This document shows, in pieces, positions 37,401-47,540 of a stretch of DNA of 64,000 nucleotides. The DNA is taken from assembly GCA_035048495.1 (NCBI GenBank), contig CM068551.1, positions 9,735,248 to 9,799,247 of the forward strand, read 5' to 3'. Position 1 is the first letter of the stretch. Each line of letters opens with the position of its first letter. The DNA is from Euptelea pleiosperma. Taxonomy: Eukaryota > Streptophyta > Magnoliopsida > Ranunculales > Eupteleaceae. The translations under genes and the position numbers were made by a program. Below the pieces are notes generated by a model, which had not been told where the DNA came from, did no database searches, and saw only the letters and a list, made by a program, of their open reading frames with translations.

Positions 37401-40400
37401 CTTTGGTGGGGCAGGAGGTTTTTCTTTTGTCTTTTGTTTAGGGGGTCCAATCCCATCAAGAGAAGTTCTTTATGTGGACTAAGGAAATAAATTTCACGAA
37501 ATTATGGAAATATTTCGCAAAATATTTCCATTTTCTAGGTTACCGACAGGAAAGAATACTTACGTCAAAATAATGTTAAATTTCCCGAAATATTTCTATT
37601 CATGTCGAAATATTTCGTGTGAACAGTAAATTTCGATCAATTGACAGTGTAAATATGTATTATTTCGGTCGAAAGGTTTCGACATGTATGGAAACATTTC
37701 AATCGTAGGTAGGAAACATCTCATTTGAGCTCAAAACCGCTATAAATCTCATATTTGATCCATTTAACCCCTTTCTATACATTTTGTTAATACAAAAGAT
37801 CAATCCATTGTAGATTTTTTGGTTCGTGGATTGATCGTGAGAACGAATCAAATCTCGTTTGGAGTTTTTTCAAATTCGAAATATACGTAAGAATAAAATT
37901 TTTTGCTACAAATAAATAGGTTAGGTGTAAATTTATTAAATTTATGAATCTATGATGCATTTACAGTAGATTTGTACACGGATTGAAGATTGTTTAGGGT
38001 GAAAATTTGGAATTTGGGAAAAATCCTAATTTCATTGGTTTTTACCCTAAACATCCATGATTGTGCATAAATTGATAATATGTTGCATAACTTAGCCCGT
38101 TCTACAAGTTGGTTGGGTTAAAAAAAATTCAAAAAAAATTAGCCCTAAATTTTACTAATTTTTTTTTCAAATAAAAAATTAAACGTTCAAAAAATTAAAT
38201 AAATGTTATAAGTTTATAGTAAATAGGTTTTCTAAAATTACATATAATGTTAAGAGATTAATATAAGTGAATAAGGATTTGTTAATATATTACTTTATTA
38301 TTTTTTTATAATTAGCAATTAAATAATAGTTATATAATTGAATTAAACCTTGACTAATTAAAGATACTTGCCGCGACATATTACAGACCATTATGGTCAT
38401 TCATTTCCACACTACATATGGTTGTATATTATGGTTTGAAAGCTTATAAGTGTGTTTTTATGCTTGTTTCATCATTTCCCAAACTTTCCACAAACATTTC
38501 CATAATATTTCCATCATTTCTGCATTATTTCCATCATTTCCACGAAAAATGTATTATTTCCACACTGGTCGAAATATTTTCCATTTTTAGACTAGTCGAA
38601 ATAAACCTCGAAACCAAAATTTATTTCCTTGATGTGGACTGCCATTCTAGACAAGATTTTGACAGTGGACCACTTGATTAGTAGGGGGGTGATGTTGTTG
38701 AACAGGTGAGTCTTGTGCAAGTCAAGTGCAGGTTCAGTGGATCATGTGCTCATTCAATGCCGATATACCTTTGAGGTGTGGTAGGTTTTCTTCAGTCTAT
38801 TCAACATCTTCTTTGTGGTTCCTGAACATGTGATTGGTTTTTTCCCAAGGGGGATCACTGGGCACTTTTGTGGGCAAAGGGCGATTCCTTTGGCGTGTTC
38901 TTCCTTTTGCCATTTTCTGGGCCATTTGGAATGAAAGAAACTCATGGATTTTTTAAGAGAAAGAAGAAACGGTTCCAGAGTTGGTCTTGAGAGTTAAAGA
39001 ATTGCTTTATCTATAGTCTTCCCTCTCCTCAGAGTTTAGGGGATGCTTTTTTGAAACTTTTGTATTTAGATGGGAGGAGCTGTTAGGAGCTAGATCTACC
39101 TTCGTGTATGTTTTTGTGGGTTCTCCCCCTTTTATATGATACATATTTACTGATAAAAAAATAAAATTATGCCACTAAAACGTGGTAAAAAGCAATAGCC
39201 TAAAAATACCCCCAATTACATTTACTAACAACCCTTTCTTCCTCTTTTTCCATTTCCCCATTTTTGTTGCAGAATTCATTAAGTATTTCAACCCACAAAG
39301 ACATTGGAAACACATGTATAAACCTACACACACACACACATTCCAATACAAGATTGGAAATCTTAGAAACTTCACGTGTAACAGTGAGTATTGAAGTACC
39401 GATGATATGGTTTGATCTATACTGAGAAAGGAGAGATTTTGCTTGCTAGGAAATATTGATTTGTTGTGGTAAAAGCACAAAAGTGTCAAATGAGAGTGAA
39501 CCTAACAGCACAAAAGTGTTAGTTAGCCAAGCTCTAGTACACGAAGTGTGTCCACAAATTGAAGGGAGAGTAAGGCCAAGGTGGAAGAATCTAGCTTCAA
39601 AGATCCTATGCTGTAGAACTCCATATGAATGTGCTTAAGTAGTAGCTAGAACTAAATACTCTTCTACAGCCCTCCTCTTGACTTTGTTTGCTTATCAAGT
39701 TTTTCAAGAGATATCTACAAGATTATTCTACGTATTCAACCATTATGGCACACGAAACTAGATGAATAGATAAAATGGCATCACCAGAAGTTAGACATAA
39801 AATCAAAAAGCAAGCCAAAAATGAGCAGCCACCTATCTTGCAACTATCAAAGTAATCAAAAGGATGTAGAGAAGCAACCTCAACAGTACCATCAAGATGG
39901 GCCTTACCTTTTAAAAGGCCAGAATGACAAAAGATGTTTAAAAGGCCAGATAACCATTGTGTATTACCAATAAGACAGCTGATCCACACACATCGCATGT
40001 GTCAAATGTTTACTGAAGAGTTATAAAGTGAAAATTCCTATTGGGTACACTTGAATGCTTGTGGAGAATGAAAACCAAGTAATACCAAAAATATGTTAAC
40101 TATGACTACAAGCCAATGACACTTCATTTGTCAACATATCATGTAATATGAATCTCAATAATAGGTTCTAATGGAGAAAGAGCCACCAAAGCAAAGGAGT
40201 GATCAATGATAAATGTGGCAGACCACAAATCACAAACCCAAAAAGCATGTCAAACAACTCAAACCATCTTGCATCTGGAATTAGATGATTTAAAGAACCA
40301 TAATTAATATCAGCAAAAAGTAGATGCCCCAATGCAATATACAAATTGACAAGAAAGCAAGAAAACAAGCTTAAAGAGCACATTTCTTGCAGCTAGGCCT

Positions 40401-42606
40401 ACCATTTCCAGTGCAGCCACTGAAAATAAAACACCCAAACACCAAGTCTCAATTCCAGTAACCCACAGAAATATGTAAGATCTTGTGTATGATAAAAATA
40501 AGGAAAATGTGGAGAACATAAATTATGGACCAAGAACAATATCACAGGGAATTGGTTGGTTCAGTGACAAAGAGGCTATGTAATTCCACTAGTGTAGAGC
40601 TTTCAGCATTGCATTGATAGTCCCAAGCCTAGATAGAGGAGGCTACGTTAGGTTGCCACCCTGTGTAAAATTTCTGCCATATCCTTCCATAAATTATGAT
40701 TCATCATTTCATGCTCATGCCAGGGCTTTAGACACATGAGTTAATCGTAAGTATAGATCTAGACATGACTGAATGGAGGAACAAGCTTCGTGTTGTAATC
40801 CCACAAACTCGGGATGTGGCTCTAACAGTGATGATGATGATGATGATGATCCACAAGGTGCCACGTCCGCCAGCAACCTAACAAGAGACTAATCCACCAT
40901 TCAAGAGAGATAACAATATACATGGATTGGTCTTACCTCTCCCAACCTGGTGAAAACCCACCGAAAAAAATATTTCCATAACTCTACCGAAACCCATCAG
41001 AGTTGCTACAATGCAACCTTGCCATTGCCACTGTCGTCACAGGTCTCACCGACCCCATGATGGAACAAACGAATAAACCATGGGATTTTAGAGCTTCACC
41101 AAGAGTTGAGACACCAAGAAAGCTAGGAAAAAAACTGTAAACAAGAAACCTCTCTCCTCCAGAAGGGTTACATCTCTTCCCTTTTTCCATCAACCTAGTT
41201 CTCTTTCCTTCTTAAACACTACACTGAAAGCCTATTTTGGATACCAAAAAAAAAAACCCTCTTAAAGAAGCCAACGCCTTTCCAACCTTAGCAAAGAATC
41301 GATATTGGTGATTTTACCTTTCAACAACCCGAACACTTTCAAATGAACTCAAATACAATAAGATGATTCAAAAATGTGAATAATCAGAAAGGTAGAACAT
41401 TCAAATGTGGGCATATACAAAAATATGCGAAGTAAAACAACAACCAATCTCAATGATTAGCCAAAACCAAAAGATAGGACAAATGTCCAAACAAATCAAC
41501 CCAGTTGACAAAAGTCAAAATGAATTGAACGATCAATCTTATGGCCATTCCTTTAATAGCGGGAGAACTTTGACAAAAAAAACTCAAAATTAAATAAACA
41601 AATAATATAAGAGTCTACAAAACTAGCACGTTTCATATCAATCAGCAACCAGTAGAACAAAATTAGAGAGAAGTAGAAATTTAGTCAATTATAGCTAGTG
41701 TTATTAAACCTGGGCACTTCATTGACTTGTAAAAGCAGCCAGGTTTGATCAACCCGGTTTGATCCGTGACATCAGATACATCAGAAATAAATTTATTTGA
41801 AAAATAAAAATAAAGAAAAACTGAGTGGTGCCAGAAGGAAGTCTGGCAAGAAATCCGGCCTCCTCCCTAACTCTTATCGATTTTGAAATTTTGGTATTGA
41901 GGATTTCCAATTTGGGGGTTCACCCTACCTGCCAAAGTGGCAGGTTGACAGTCTAGACACAACAATTCAGTCAGTTCCGGTTCAAAACCACTGAATAGTA
42001 TGAACTATGAAGAATCAAAACAAAGAGATGACATTTTCTTTCTATTTTGCCATCTGAATTTCTAGTGGCTCAGACACAGATGCTTAAATTCTGATTAATT
42101 GCGTGACATTCGAGGAGAGTATAATCAATAAATGCTATCAAAAAGCAAAATTCATATTAAAATTTGACATTGAAACCAGAAATTCCAGTAAACCGACACA
42201 TACAATCGAAGTGTTCCTCCTGAATCCAAGAAACAAACTTCTGTACACACAATTTAAAAGAAATTAATCGGGACAAAAATAAAAGAGAGAGAGAGATGTA
42301 CCATTGCGTATACATATCGAGAACGACAATCTTGTCTTCCGCGGCTTTAACTAGAGGCCAGAACGTGTCCTTGTTCACCTCATTCACCTGTCCGACAACA
42401 GGCTCCGCCATGTCCAAGCTCGACCTAACAGTAGCCCTAATCCCTCTTCTCCTCTCGAAATTCTTCGTTACTCTCCCAGAAACCCTAGAAGACCGAGCTC
42501 CGATACATCGCAGATGATCGGGCACTACAACAGCCTGAGTCAGAGACCATAAACCACCAGAAGCAGAACGCATCGAAGGAGATGATATTGAGATCTGAAG
42601 CGCCAT
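23191..42606 (-). CDS. TRXF: Thioredoxin f, chloroplast precursor (3 exons)
   Basis: Exon 1 is 42302-42606, exon 2 is 23424-23523 and exon 3 is 23191-23325, predicting 179 residues. Residues 1 to about 62 form a Ser/Arg-rich plastid transit peptide (start MALQISISS). The thioredoxin fold follows. The catalytic WCGPC (residues 102-106) is split by intron 1 after the second base of its Trp codon. The extra cysteine typical of f-type thioredoxins is in KLDCNQEN, and [13 protein letters not shown] and the C-terminal TVRSS follow. Both introns are GT-AG with matching phases (2, then 0). Thioredoxin f passes electrons from ferredoxin-thioredoxin reductase to Calvin-cycle enzymes in the stroma. Intron 1 is about 18.8 kb and packed with transposons, while intron 2 is 98 bp. 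All key residues are kept, so the gene is probably functional. Confidence 0.92.
23527..27255. other. Intronic DNA without recognised feature
   Basis: No convincing coding frame was found on either strand. The frames at 24287-25220 and 25819-26223 have no family signature. A short phrase (ggggatgagcttctt) is repeated near 27035 and 27068. Confidence 0.4.
27287..31722 (-). pseudogene. Copia pol polyprotein remnant
   Basis: In order on the minus strand: aspartic protease ([12 protein letters not shown] near 31620); integrase zinc finger ([11 protein letters not shown], 31100-31130, interrupted); integrase core ([14 protein letters not shown] near 29810, then QNGVAERK near 29620); reverse transcriptase ([18 protein letters not shown] near 28480, [14 protein letters not shown] near 28235); and RNase H ([19 protein letters not shown] near 27740) to the stop at 27287. 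Lesions include a stop just upstream of the reverse transcriptase (28604-28606), frameshifts in integrase and a frameshift in RNase H near 27470. It is inactive as it stands. Confidence 0.85.
29983..31110 (+). mobile_element. hAT-type non-autonomous element, copy A (1,128 bp)
   Basis: The ends are inverted: CAAGGAACTAAATTTCG on the left and CGTGAAATTTATTTCCTTG on the right. They are flanked by an identical 8-bp direct repeat GTTTCGAG (29975-29982 and 31111-31118). Eight-bp duplications and CAAGG ends fit the hAT superfamily. Removing the element and one repeat closes the copia integrase frame. The subterminal regions are crowded with gaaatatttcg motifs. No transposase is encoded. Confidence 0.9.
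33455..35996 (+). mobile_element. Solo LTR (2.5 kb) of family L inside the LINE
   Basis: TGATATTCGC...CTACTTTCA is flanked by GGGAG at 33450-33454 and 35997-36001. Outside the duplication the LINE reverse transcriptase frame resumes (RPINLVGS then a [13 protein letters not shown] sequence), so both borders are exact. It contains the degenerate tRNA-like segment (about 33898-33960), CT-rich tracts, an (AT)n run near 34415-34440 and a CCGGAGTTGCAG hairpin. Confidence 0.9.
36947..37117. mobile_element. hAT-like MITE (171 bp)
   Basis: The left end CAAAGTTTTAAATTTTGA and the right end GGCCAAAATTTAAAACCTTG are inverted repeats. The flanks are CTTGGTGT (36939-36946) and CTTGATGT (37118-37125), an 8-bp duplication with one mismatch. 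Its removal restores the LINE frame (EDPWC then GVDSLQD). The interior repeats aaatttcg motifs. Confidence 0.75.
37480..38631 (-). mobile_element. hAT-type non-autonomous element, copy B (1,152 bp)
   Basis: This is the reverse-orientation copy of the element at 29983-31110. It is flanked by ATGTGGAC (37472-37479 and 38632-38639). Its left end reads TAAGGAAATAAATTT, where the first base should be C. The rest aligns along the whole length, with scattered differences. It sits in the 3' part of the LINE frame. Confidence 0.9.
39175..42156. other. Intronic DNA without recognised feature
   Basis: This is thioredoxin f intron sequence between the LINE tail and exon 1. It has short simple repeats ((CA)n near 39331, (GAT)n near 40832) but no convincing coding frame. 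Confidence 0.4.
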
Positions 42607-43220
42607 GAGAGCTGATTCTATAACTTTCAGAAAGAGAAACCAGTTTCGTGTCAGCGTTTCAGAGAAAAAAAATGGCAGTTTTGCTGTAGACTAACTCAGA
42701 TGAGGTATCTCTGAGAATGCTGAAAAATGGTGGTGGGTATTAGTCGATTAGTGTAAGTACGAAATTACCCTTGAATATCCACCTCGCGACAGAATATATG
42801 GGGGTATTTTAGTCATTTTAATATGTTTTTTGCGGTGAAAAGCGATGTCCGCCCCGTCCACACAAAATAGGAAACAAGTATAATTGCTTGACCGTTAAAT
42901 CGTTTACTCAAAATAAGATTACAGTCGAGTGTGAGCCACTAGTATAGAGTGAGGTTTCTTTTGCCTATGTTAGACGCCTCTTCACTTCATTGGTTATCCT
43001 ATTAGCGGTGGGAAAATAGTGGTAAATACTAATACGAATAGAGTCCACCTTCGCTGACTGCAGAATGTCAGTGAAGACGCTGACAATCACAGAGTTCTCG
43101 GTGGCACGTTCCCGAGTACTTTTTTGCCACGTACTCAGGTATTCTCAGTGGCACGTACCCGAGTACTTTTTGCCACATACTTAGGTGGTCTTTGTTTTTG
43201 TATTAAAAAAGAGTTCTTCT
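42607..43220. other. Upstream region of thioredoxin f
   Basis: The promoter and 5' UTR of the thioredoxin f gene (minus strand) should lie here. No convincing TATA box was found at the expected distance. A short duplicated phrase (ggcacgt.cccgagtactttttgccac) occurs twice near 43105 and 43152. Confidence 0.35.
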
Positions 43221-43563
43221 AAAGCTACACCCATTTCTTACACCCTGTGGTAGCGCCCACATGTAGATCATGTTGGATGATCCAACCATACATTGAGTTG
43301 TCATTGCCATGATCATCATCATCACCAAAAATCAATTCATTTCGGTATTGCTAATCATATAAAAAATGACCCAAAATAATAGTTTAATTGAATGATTTGG
43401 ACTTTTTAAATTAAAGTCAGTTTTTTATTAGGTTAGAAATGCCTAAATGTCCTTATTTTTTGTGAGAAAGGTAACCATATTATGAAAAACTCATTGTGCG
43501 GTTCGATCGTTCAACATGATCTCCATGTGGGCCCCACCTTCGGATGTAGGAAATGGGAGTATA
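43221..43563. mobile_element. MITE family 4 copy a
   Basis: The left end (ctacacccatttcttacacc...agatcatgttgga) and the right end (caacatgatctccatgtggg...aggaaatggg) are inverted repeats of about 60 bp. A second copy lies at 49988-50280. Confidence 0.65.
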
Positions 43564-43589
43564 TAACAACTATTCATGATAATTTAGAT

Positions 43590-43850
43590 GCAGAGGACTC
43601 TCGCAGCCCTACATAGATAATTTTTGGGCCTAATGACTGCATGATATTCAGCCCACTTATTGGTAAATAAACACTAAAAATCAGCTTGATTGATGATTTC
43701 TAACCATTGGATTTACTATTCAAAAAACATGCTTGAATGTCAATCCAAAAAAGAACTAAAATCCATGGCTAGAGATAACCAATCAGGTTAATTTTTGGTT
43801 TGTATATCCAACAAGGTGTGGCTAAACATCAATGTAGTTAGTGGGCTGGG
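43590..43850. mobile_element. MITE family 3 copy b
   Basis: Inverted ends (gactgcatgatattcagccc at the left, gctaaacatcaatgtagtta at the right) enclose a core with aaccattgg. The element at 49180-49500 is the same family in the opposite orientation. Confidence 0.6.
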
Positions 43851-43907
43851 GCCTTGTCTCACCTGGGCTGGGGGCCTTCTCTCACACGGGCCTACGGGCC
43901 TTATTGG

Positions 43908-44285
43908 CCTTAGGGTAGAGACGGCCCTGGCAGGAGTTTCTATTCGTGGAGAGCAAGCCTTGCTGAACATTGATTGAGAGATGGCTCCCGGCTTCCATTC
44001 CTGGAGAGAGATCCATGCTGGACGTTGGGTTGAATTGCCACCTCACTGCCATGTTGGCAGGTGAGGTGGCCTTAGATTATTCTCTCTCTCTCTCTCCCTT
44101 AGGGGCATAGACGGCCCTGGCAGGAGTTTCTATTCGTGGAGAGCATGCCTTGCTGAACATTGATTAAGAGATGGCTCCTGGCTTCCATTCCTGGAGAGAG
44201 ATCCATGCTGGGCGTTGGGTTGAATTGCCACCTCACTGCCATGTTGGCAGCTGAGGTGGCCTTAGATTACTCTCTCTCTCTCTCT
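43908..44285. repeat. 190-bp tandem duplication
   Basis: Two adjacent units begin agacggccctggcaggagtt at 43918 and 44108. Each ends in a CT microsatellite (near 44078 and 44270). They differ at only a few positions, so the duplication is recent. No gene was recognised in it. Confidence 0.9.
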
Positions 44286-44624
44286 CTCTCGTTAAGGATT
44301 CAAATTATAGTTTTGGCCTCAGAGATATTTTCCATGGATCATCCGACATCCAAAATAAACAATACTTCATGCGTGGCAGCGAGGTCCATCAAGATTAAAA
44401 AAAATCTAGAACATAGGAATGGAACAAATATGATCCACAAAAAAAGACAAGAAAAAAACCATATTTGATCCAAATTAATAATAATAAAGAAGCATACTTT
44501 GTGGTCATTAATTCCTCTCCTCTTCTCTCCTAACATAAAAGAACTGAACTTACAAAAAAAAAAACAAATTACTTTGAAATCATGAAACCTTCCATCATCG
44601 TTCTACAAGAAAATAAACGGTTCC

Positions 44625-45311
44625 TCAAAACATCCCCATATTGTTCCTCAGAATAGAACCCAGAGTACCCAAAACAGCGAACCCTAGAAGCGGACTAACG
44701 TCCAAATGACCAAAAACTGGCGGGATGATATTCCGGAAAAGATTCAAGTAAGGATCGCACAGATCACGAATTGCCGACAATGGCTGACGGTCCCATGGAA
44801 TGTTAGGAAACCAGCTGAGCATAACCCTAATCATCAATACTTGTCTGTAGATGTCAAGCCACTTCGCCATGCCCCCCGCAACGACAGTCAGCGGGGTATT
44901 AAGGTACCCACTCGGACGATCACGAAGAGAAGTGAAGAACAGCGGTCCCACCATGCAAACTAGGTTCTGTTGAACATTCTGAATCCTCTTCAGTTCTTTA
45001 GGAACTGCAGAATCCTCGAACGACTTCCATAACGGGACACTCTGAATCTTTTTCAGTTCTTTATCCTCGAACGATTTCCATAACGAGGAAGCGAGTGAGA
45101 AGAGTTGGGTCGAAGAGGGATTATTCTTCGGGGTTGATCGATGAATATAGGATTTGGGTGTTTTGAGAACTAAGCTGAGAGTTTTGTTGGGATCTGATGA
45201 GAGACGAGGGAAGGTTACAAGGTTTGGGTAGAAAGCTTGTTTTTTTTTGTGTTCGTTTGAGGAAGATGAGAGAGAGGAGAAAGGTTTCAGACGGTGGGTT
45301 ATAGAAGCCAT
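44625..45311 (-). CDS. YGGT/YlmG family membrane protein, plastid-type
   Basis: A single-exon frame of 228 residues starts at the ATG at 45311. The frame is open 30 bases further upstream but has only GTG there, and a TATA box at 45369-45376 would place transcription start close to that point. The N-terminus (MASITHRLKPFSSLSSSS) looks like a plastid transit peptide. Residues about 140-225 carry the YGGT signature: RVMLSWFPNIPWDRQPLSA, CDPYLNLFRNIIPP and a hydrophobic SPLLGFAVLGTLGSIL. In plants and cyanobacteria the family comprises thylakoid or envelope membrane proteins linked to nucleoid distribution and division; the exact role here is inferred. Residues 78-90 and 95-111 are an internal duplication (WKSFED...KELK.IQ). 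It appears intact. Confidence 0.85.
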   Translation of the reverse strand: MASITHRLKPFSSLSSSSNEHKKKQAFYPNLVTFPRLSSDPNKTLSLVLKTPKSYIHRSTPKNNPSSTQLFSLASSLWKSFEDKELKKIQSVPLWKSFEDSAVPKELKRIQNVQQNLVCMVGPLFFTSLRDRPSGYLNTPLTVVAGGMAKWLDIYRQVLMIRVMLSWFPNIPWDRQPLSAIRDLCDPYLNLFRNIIPPVFGHLDVSPLLGFAVLGTLGSILRNNMGMF

Positions 45312-45368
45312 GACTAGTGTACGTAGTGTAAAGTTAAACACAGAGGAATTGAAAGTCCATACAATCCC

Positions 45369-45376
45369 TTTTTATA
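45369..45376 (-). promoter_or_regulatory. TATA box of the YGGT gene
   Basis: The minus strand reads TATAAAAA, 58 bp upstream of the ATG at 45311. Transcription would be expected to start near 45345, leaving a 5' leader of about 35 nt. This supports the 45311 start over the upstream GTG. Confidence 0.55.
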
Positions 45377-45585
45377 ACACGAGAACTTGGATCCTAAACC
45401 TACTAAAACTCTTTTAACAGACAGTTAGAATTCCTGATTTTTAGAACATTTCTAAACGTGATGGTCTCCACGTATTAGAAACATTACGACTTTCAAGTTT
45501 CAATGAGATGCTATCAACATTTGTACTCTGGCCCGAGTCCGACCCGAATAAAACGGATTCGGACCTCCCCCATTACATGGGTATT

Positions 45586-45725
45586 TGAGGTACAAAGATC
45601 CAACACCTAGAAATCACTAATCAGGCTAATTTTAGGTTTGTAGGTCCACCTAGGGATTGGCCAAACATCCATACGGTCAGAGTCCTCTAAGAGTTTGTCA
45701 CGTGGCTCATACTGTGTCCTGTAAC
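45586..45725. mobile_element. MITE family 2, one arm
   Basis: The block gtaggtccacctagggattg...catccatacggtcag...cacgtggctcatactg matches the right arm of the copy at 22345-22672. The other arm is missing. Confidence 0.5.
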
Positions 45726-46054
45726 CAGAGCCTGGCATTTTAGGGTGGTAACTGGATCCCGACCCATATTTTAAAGGACCGGTTCCGATGACCAACAAAA
45801 GTTAACCAAAAAAGTTTATATTTTTTCTCGGCCATGGATCCCGAGAATCCAAGGGTAGTTAATAGTGCTGAGCTGACATCACTTTTCCAAAAGCAAAACC
45901 ACCATTGGATTCTTTGGAGCAGGGCAAGGAGAAAACGTGAACTTTTTTGGTTCACTTTTGTTGGTCTTTGGAACCGTTCCTATTTTAAATTCCCAAAACA
46001 GCCCCTCTAAGTGTTTTAAACTTAAGCTTCAGGGTTTACTACTTCACTTACCAC

Positions 46055-46440
46055 TAGGGGTGTTAATGACCCCAGGCCCAGGTTGGATCGGGATTGGATA
46101 TGCTCAGACCCAGCCAGCAAACTATTAGCTTAGGCCATGGCTTGGCCCAAGCTGGTGATAGGCTTATAAAACTTTGGCCAGGCCCAGCCCATTAAAATAT
46201 CTACAGGTCTTGCTCGCTACAAAAATCCATTTTCTTCTGTTTTAATCCTTTTTGAAAATTTGAAATTCAAATTTTGAATTTCAGAGCCAATTTTTCCGTT
46301 ATTTTTCCCATTTTTCCCATTTTTACATGTCCGTTAAATTCGTTTAAATGGCCGTTTTAACTGGGGAAAAAATGCCGCTAGTCCATTATACCGTTATAAC
46401 GGCCTCTTTTAAACAAGGTTTTGGCCACTAATTAATATCT
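46055..46440. mobile_element. hAT-like MITE fragments
   Basis: TAGGGGTGTTAATGACCC at 46055 is the typical 5' end of a common plant hAT MITE group, but no matching right end is seen. Near 46260-46440 lies sequence (tccgttatttttccc, ccgttataacggcc) related to the repeat at 48527-48977. Confidence 0.4.
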
Positions 46441-46488
46441 GTGAATCATGTTGATCGTTCCAAATATTGTCACGTGGCACTCTTCAGG

Positions 46489-47540
46489 CATTGTTGAAAT
46501 TCCACCGGTCGTTCTCTATAACTCAATATACTTAGAAGGGGGGGTTGATTAGGTATTTAAATTTAATTATACCTACACAGTTTTATTGGTCAATGGTAAA
46601 GGGATAAAATCGCATGTCTTGGTTGTTTGATAAAGGATTATCACAACCGACTTAAATCAAATATACCTCCGTGGTATATTGTCTTTTTGTCGTTTGATCT
46701 AATCAGGATAGATTGCAGAATACAAATAAACAATCACACAAGACAAGAGATTTTTACGTGGAAACCTTAGCCAAGGAAAAAATCACGGGACCACGTCCAG
46801 ATGGAAAGTATCACTAACTGAAAAGTTAAACGAAACAAAGGTTACCTACACAGCACCGTTGTAAATACAGCTTCCAACCTTAACCAAGACCTACTGCCGA
46901 TGCATCCACGTCCTCTGAATCAACGCTACAAATCCACGCGGGCCCTTCCAGCCAAGAAGCCTTATCCGCTTGTTCAGTTTGGTACACCCCAAACCTACCG
47001 TCGATCGGCTCCTCCGATCTTAATTCTCAACACTCCCGCCTTTGCAAAAGGTGAAGGATTCAGTACACCCTGAACCCCAAGTTGCTCAAAAGGTGTTGAG
47101 TTACACTAGTACTCTCAAACTTACTAGGTTGAATATAAAAGTAGAAAACCTAGGCTGAGTACAGATCAAGCTCTTGGCTTTGATCGAGAAGAGAACAAGC
47201 TTACAAGATGTGAATGAAAAACAAGCTTCTTGCTCTTCGAATGGACACCGTAATAAATAAAGCCTTTACTTCTCTCTCTTGAAAATTGAGTCACTCTGTC
47301 TCTGTGTGTGTTTAGAGAAGCATAGAATGGTTCTATTTATATAATTCCAAGACCCTGAGTCGTGTGGAACGTAGGATGATGGAACTTAGAATTTTGGATC
47401 TGAGAAAGACCAATTCTGTTCAAGGTCCAATCGATTGAGCACTTTGTCCAATCGATTGGGGATAAGTGTCCAATCGATTGGGCTCAATAAGTTTTCTGTT
47501 CCGAAGGCACCAATCGATCGCACAGGGTTCTTCAATCGAA
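46489..47540 (-). mobile_element. Copia-type LTR (about 1.05 kb)
   Basis: On the minus strand the segment runs TGTTCGATTG...TTTCAACA. It has a TATA-like box (ATTATATAAATAG near 47334-47346) and a 3' part with the CACGTAAAA / CCCCCCC features often seen in plant copia LTRs. No primer binding site, coding region or clear target duplication was found, so the borders are estimates. Four copies of CAATCGAT(T/C)G lie near its 5' end (47425-47530). Confidence 0.5.

Larger units (their letters stand above)
31912..39174 (+). mobile_element. LINE (L1-type), 5'-truncated, multiply interrupted
   Basis: Plus-strand endonuclease pieces (32034-32560, including [12 protein letters not shown] near 32355), reverse transcriptase pieces (33030-33454 and 36002-36630, with [24 protein letters not shown] and [10 protein letters not shown]) and a C-terminal zinc-binding region (near 38690-38780, VDHVLIQC) run in order to an A-rich tail near 39150-39174. 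Stops and frameshifts are frequent. Three elements interrupt it: a solo LTR (33455-35996), a 171-bp MITE (36947-37117) and a hAT copy (37480-38631). About 3.4 kb of LINE remains. Confidence 0.8.
23524..42301 (-). other. Giant intron 1 of thioredoxin f (18,778 bp)
   Basis: The donor GTACATCTCT at 42301 and the acceptor ending GAAG at 23524 join a TG|G Trp codon between exons 1 and 2. The intron holds a copia element (27256-31908), a LINE (about 31912-39174), a solo long LTR, two 1.1-kb hAT-type elements and a small hAT-like MITE. Its splicing is inferred from the exons and is not proven by the sequence. Confidence 0.85.

Noticed and set aside
42157..42301. Extension of thioredoxin f exon 1 into the following sequence
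   Set aside because: The open frame past 42302 is intron read-through. The WCGPC site is completed only by splicing to 23523.
45312..45341. Upstream extension of the YGGT protein by 10 residues
   Set aside because: The first codon would be GTG, and the TATA box position puts transcription start about there. The ATG at 45311 begins a normal transit peptide.
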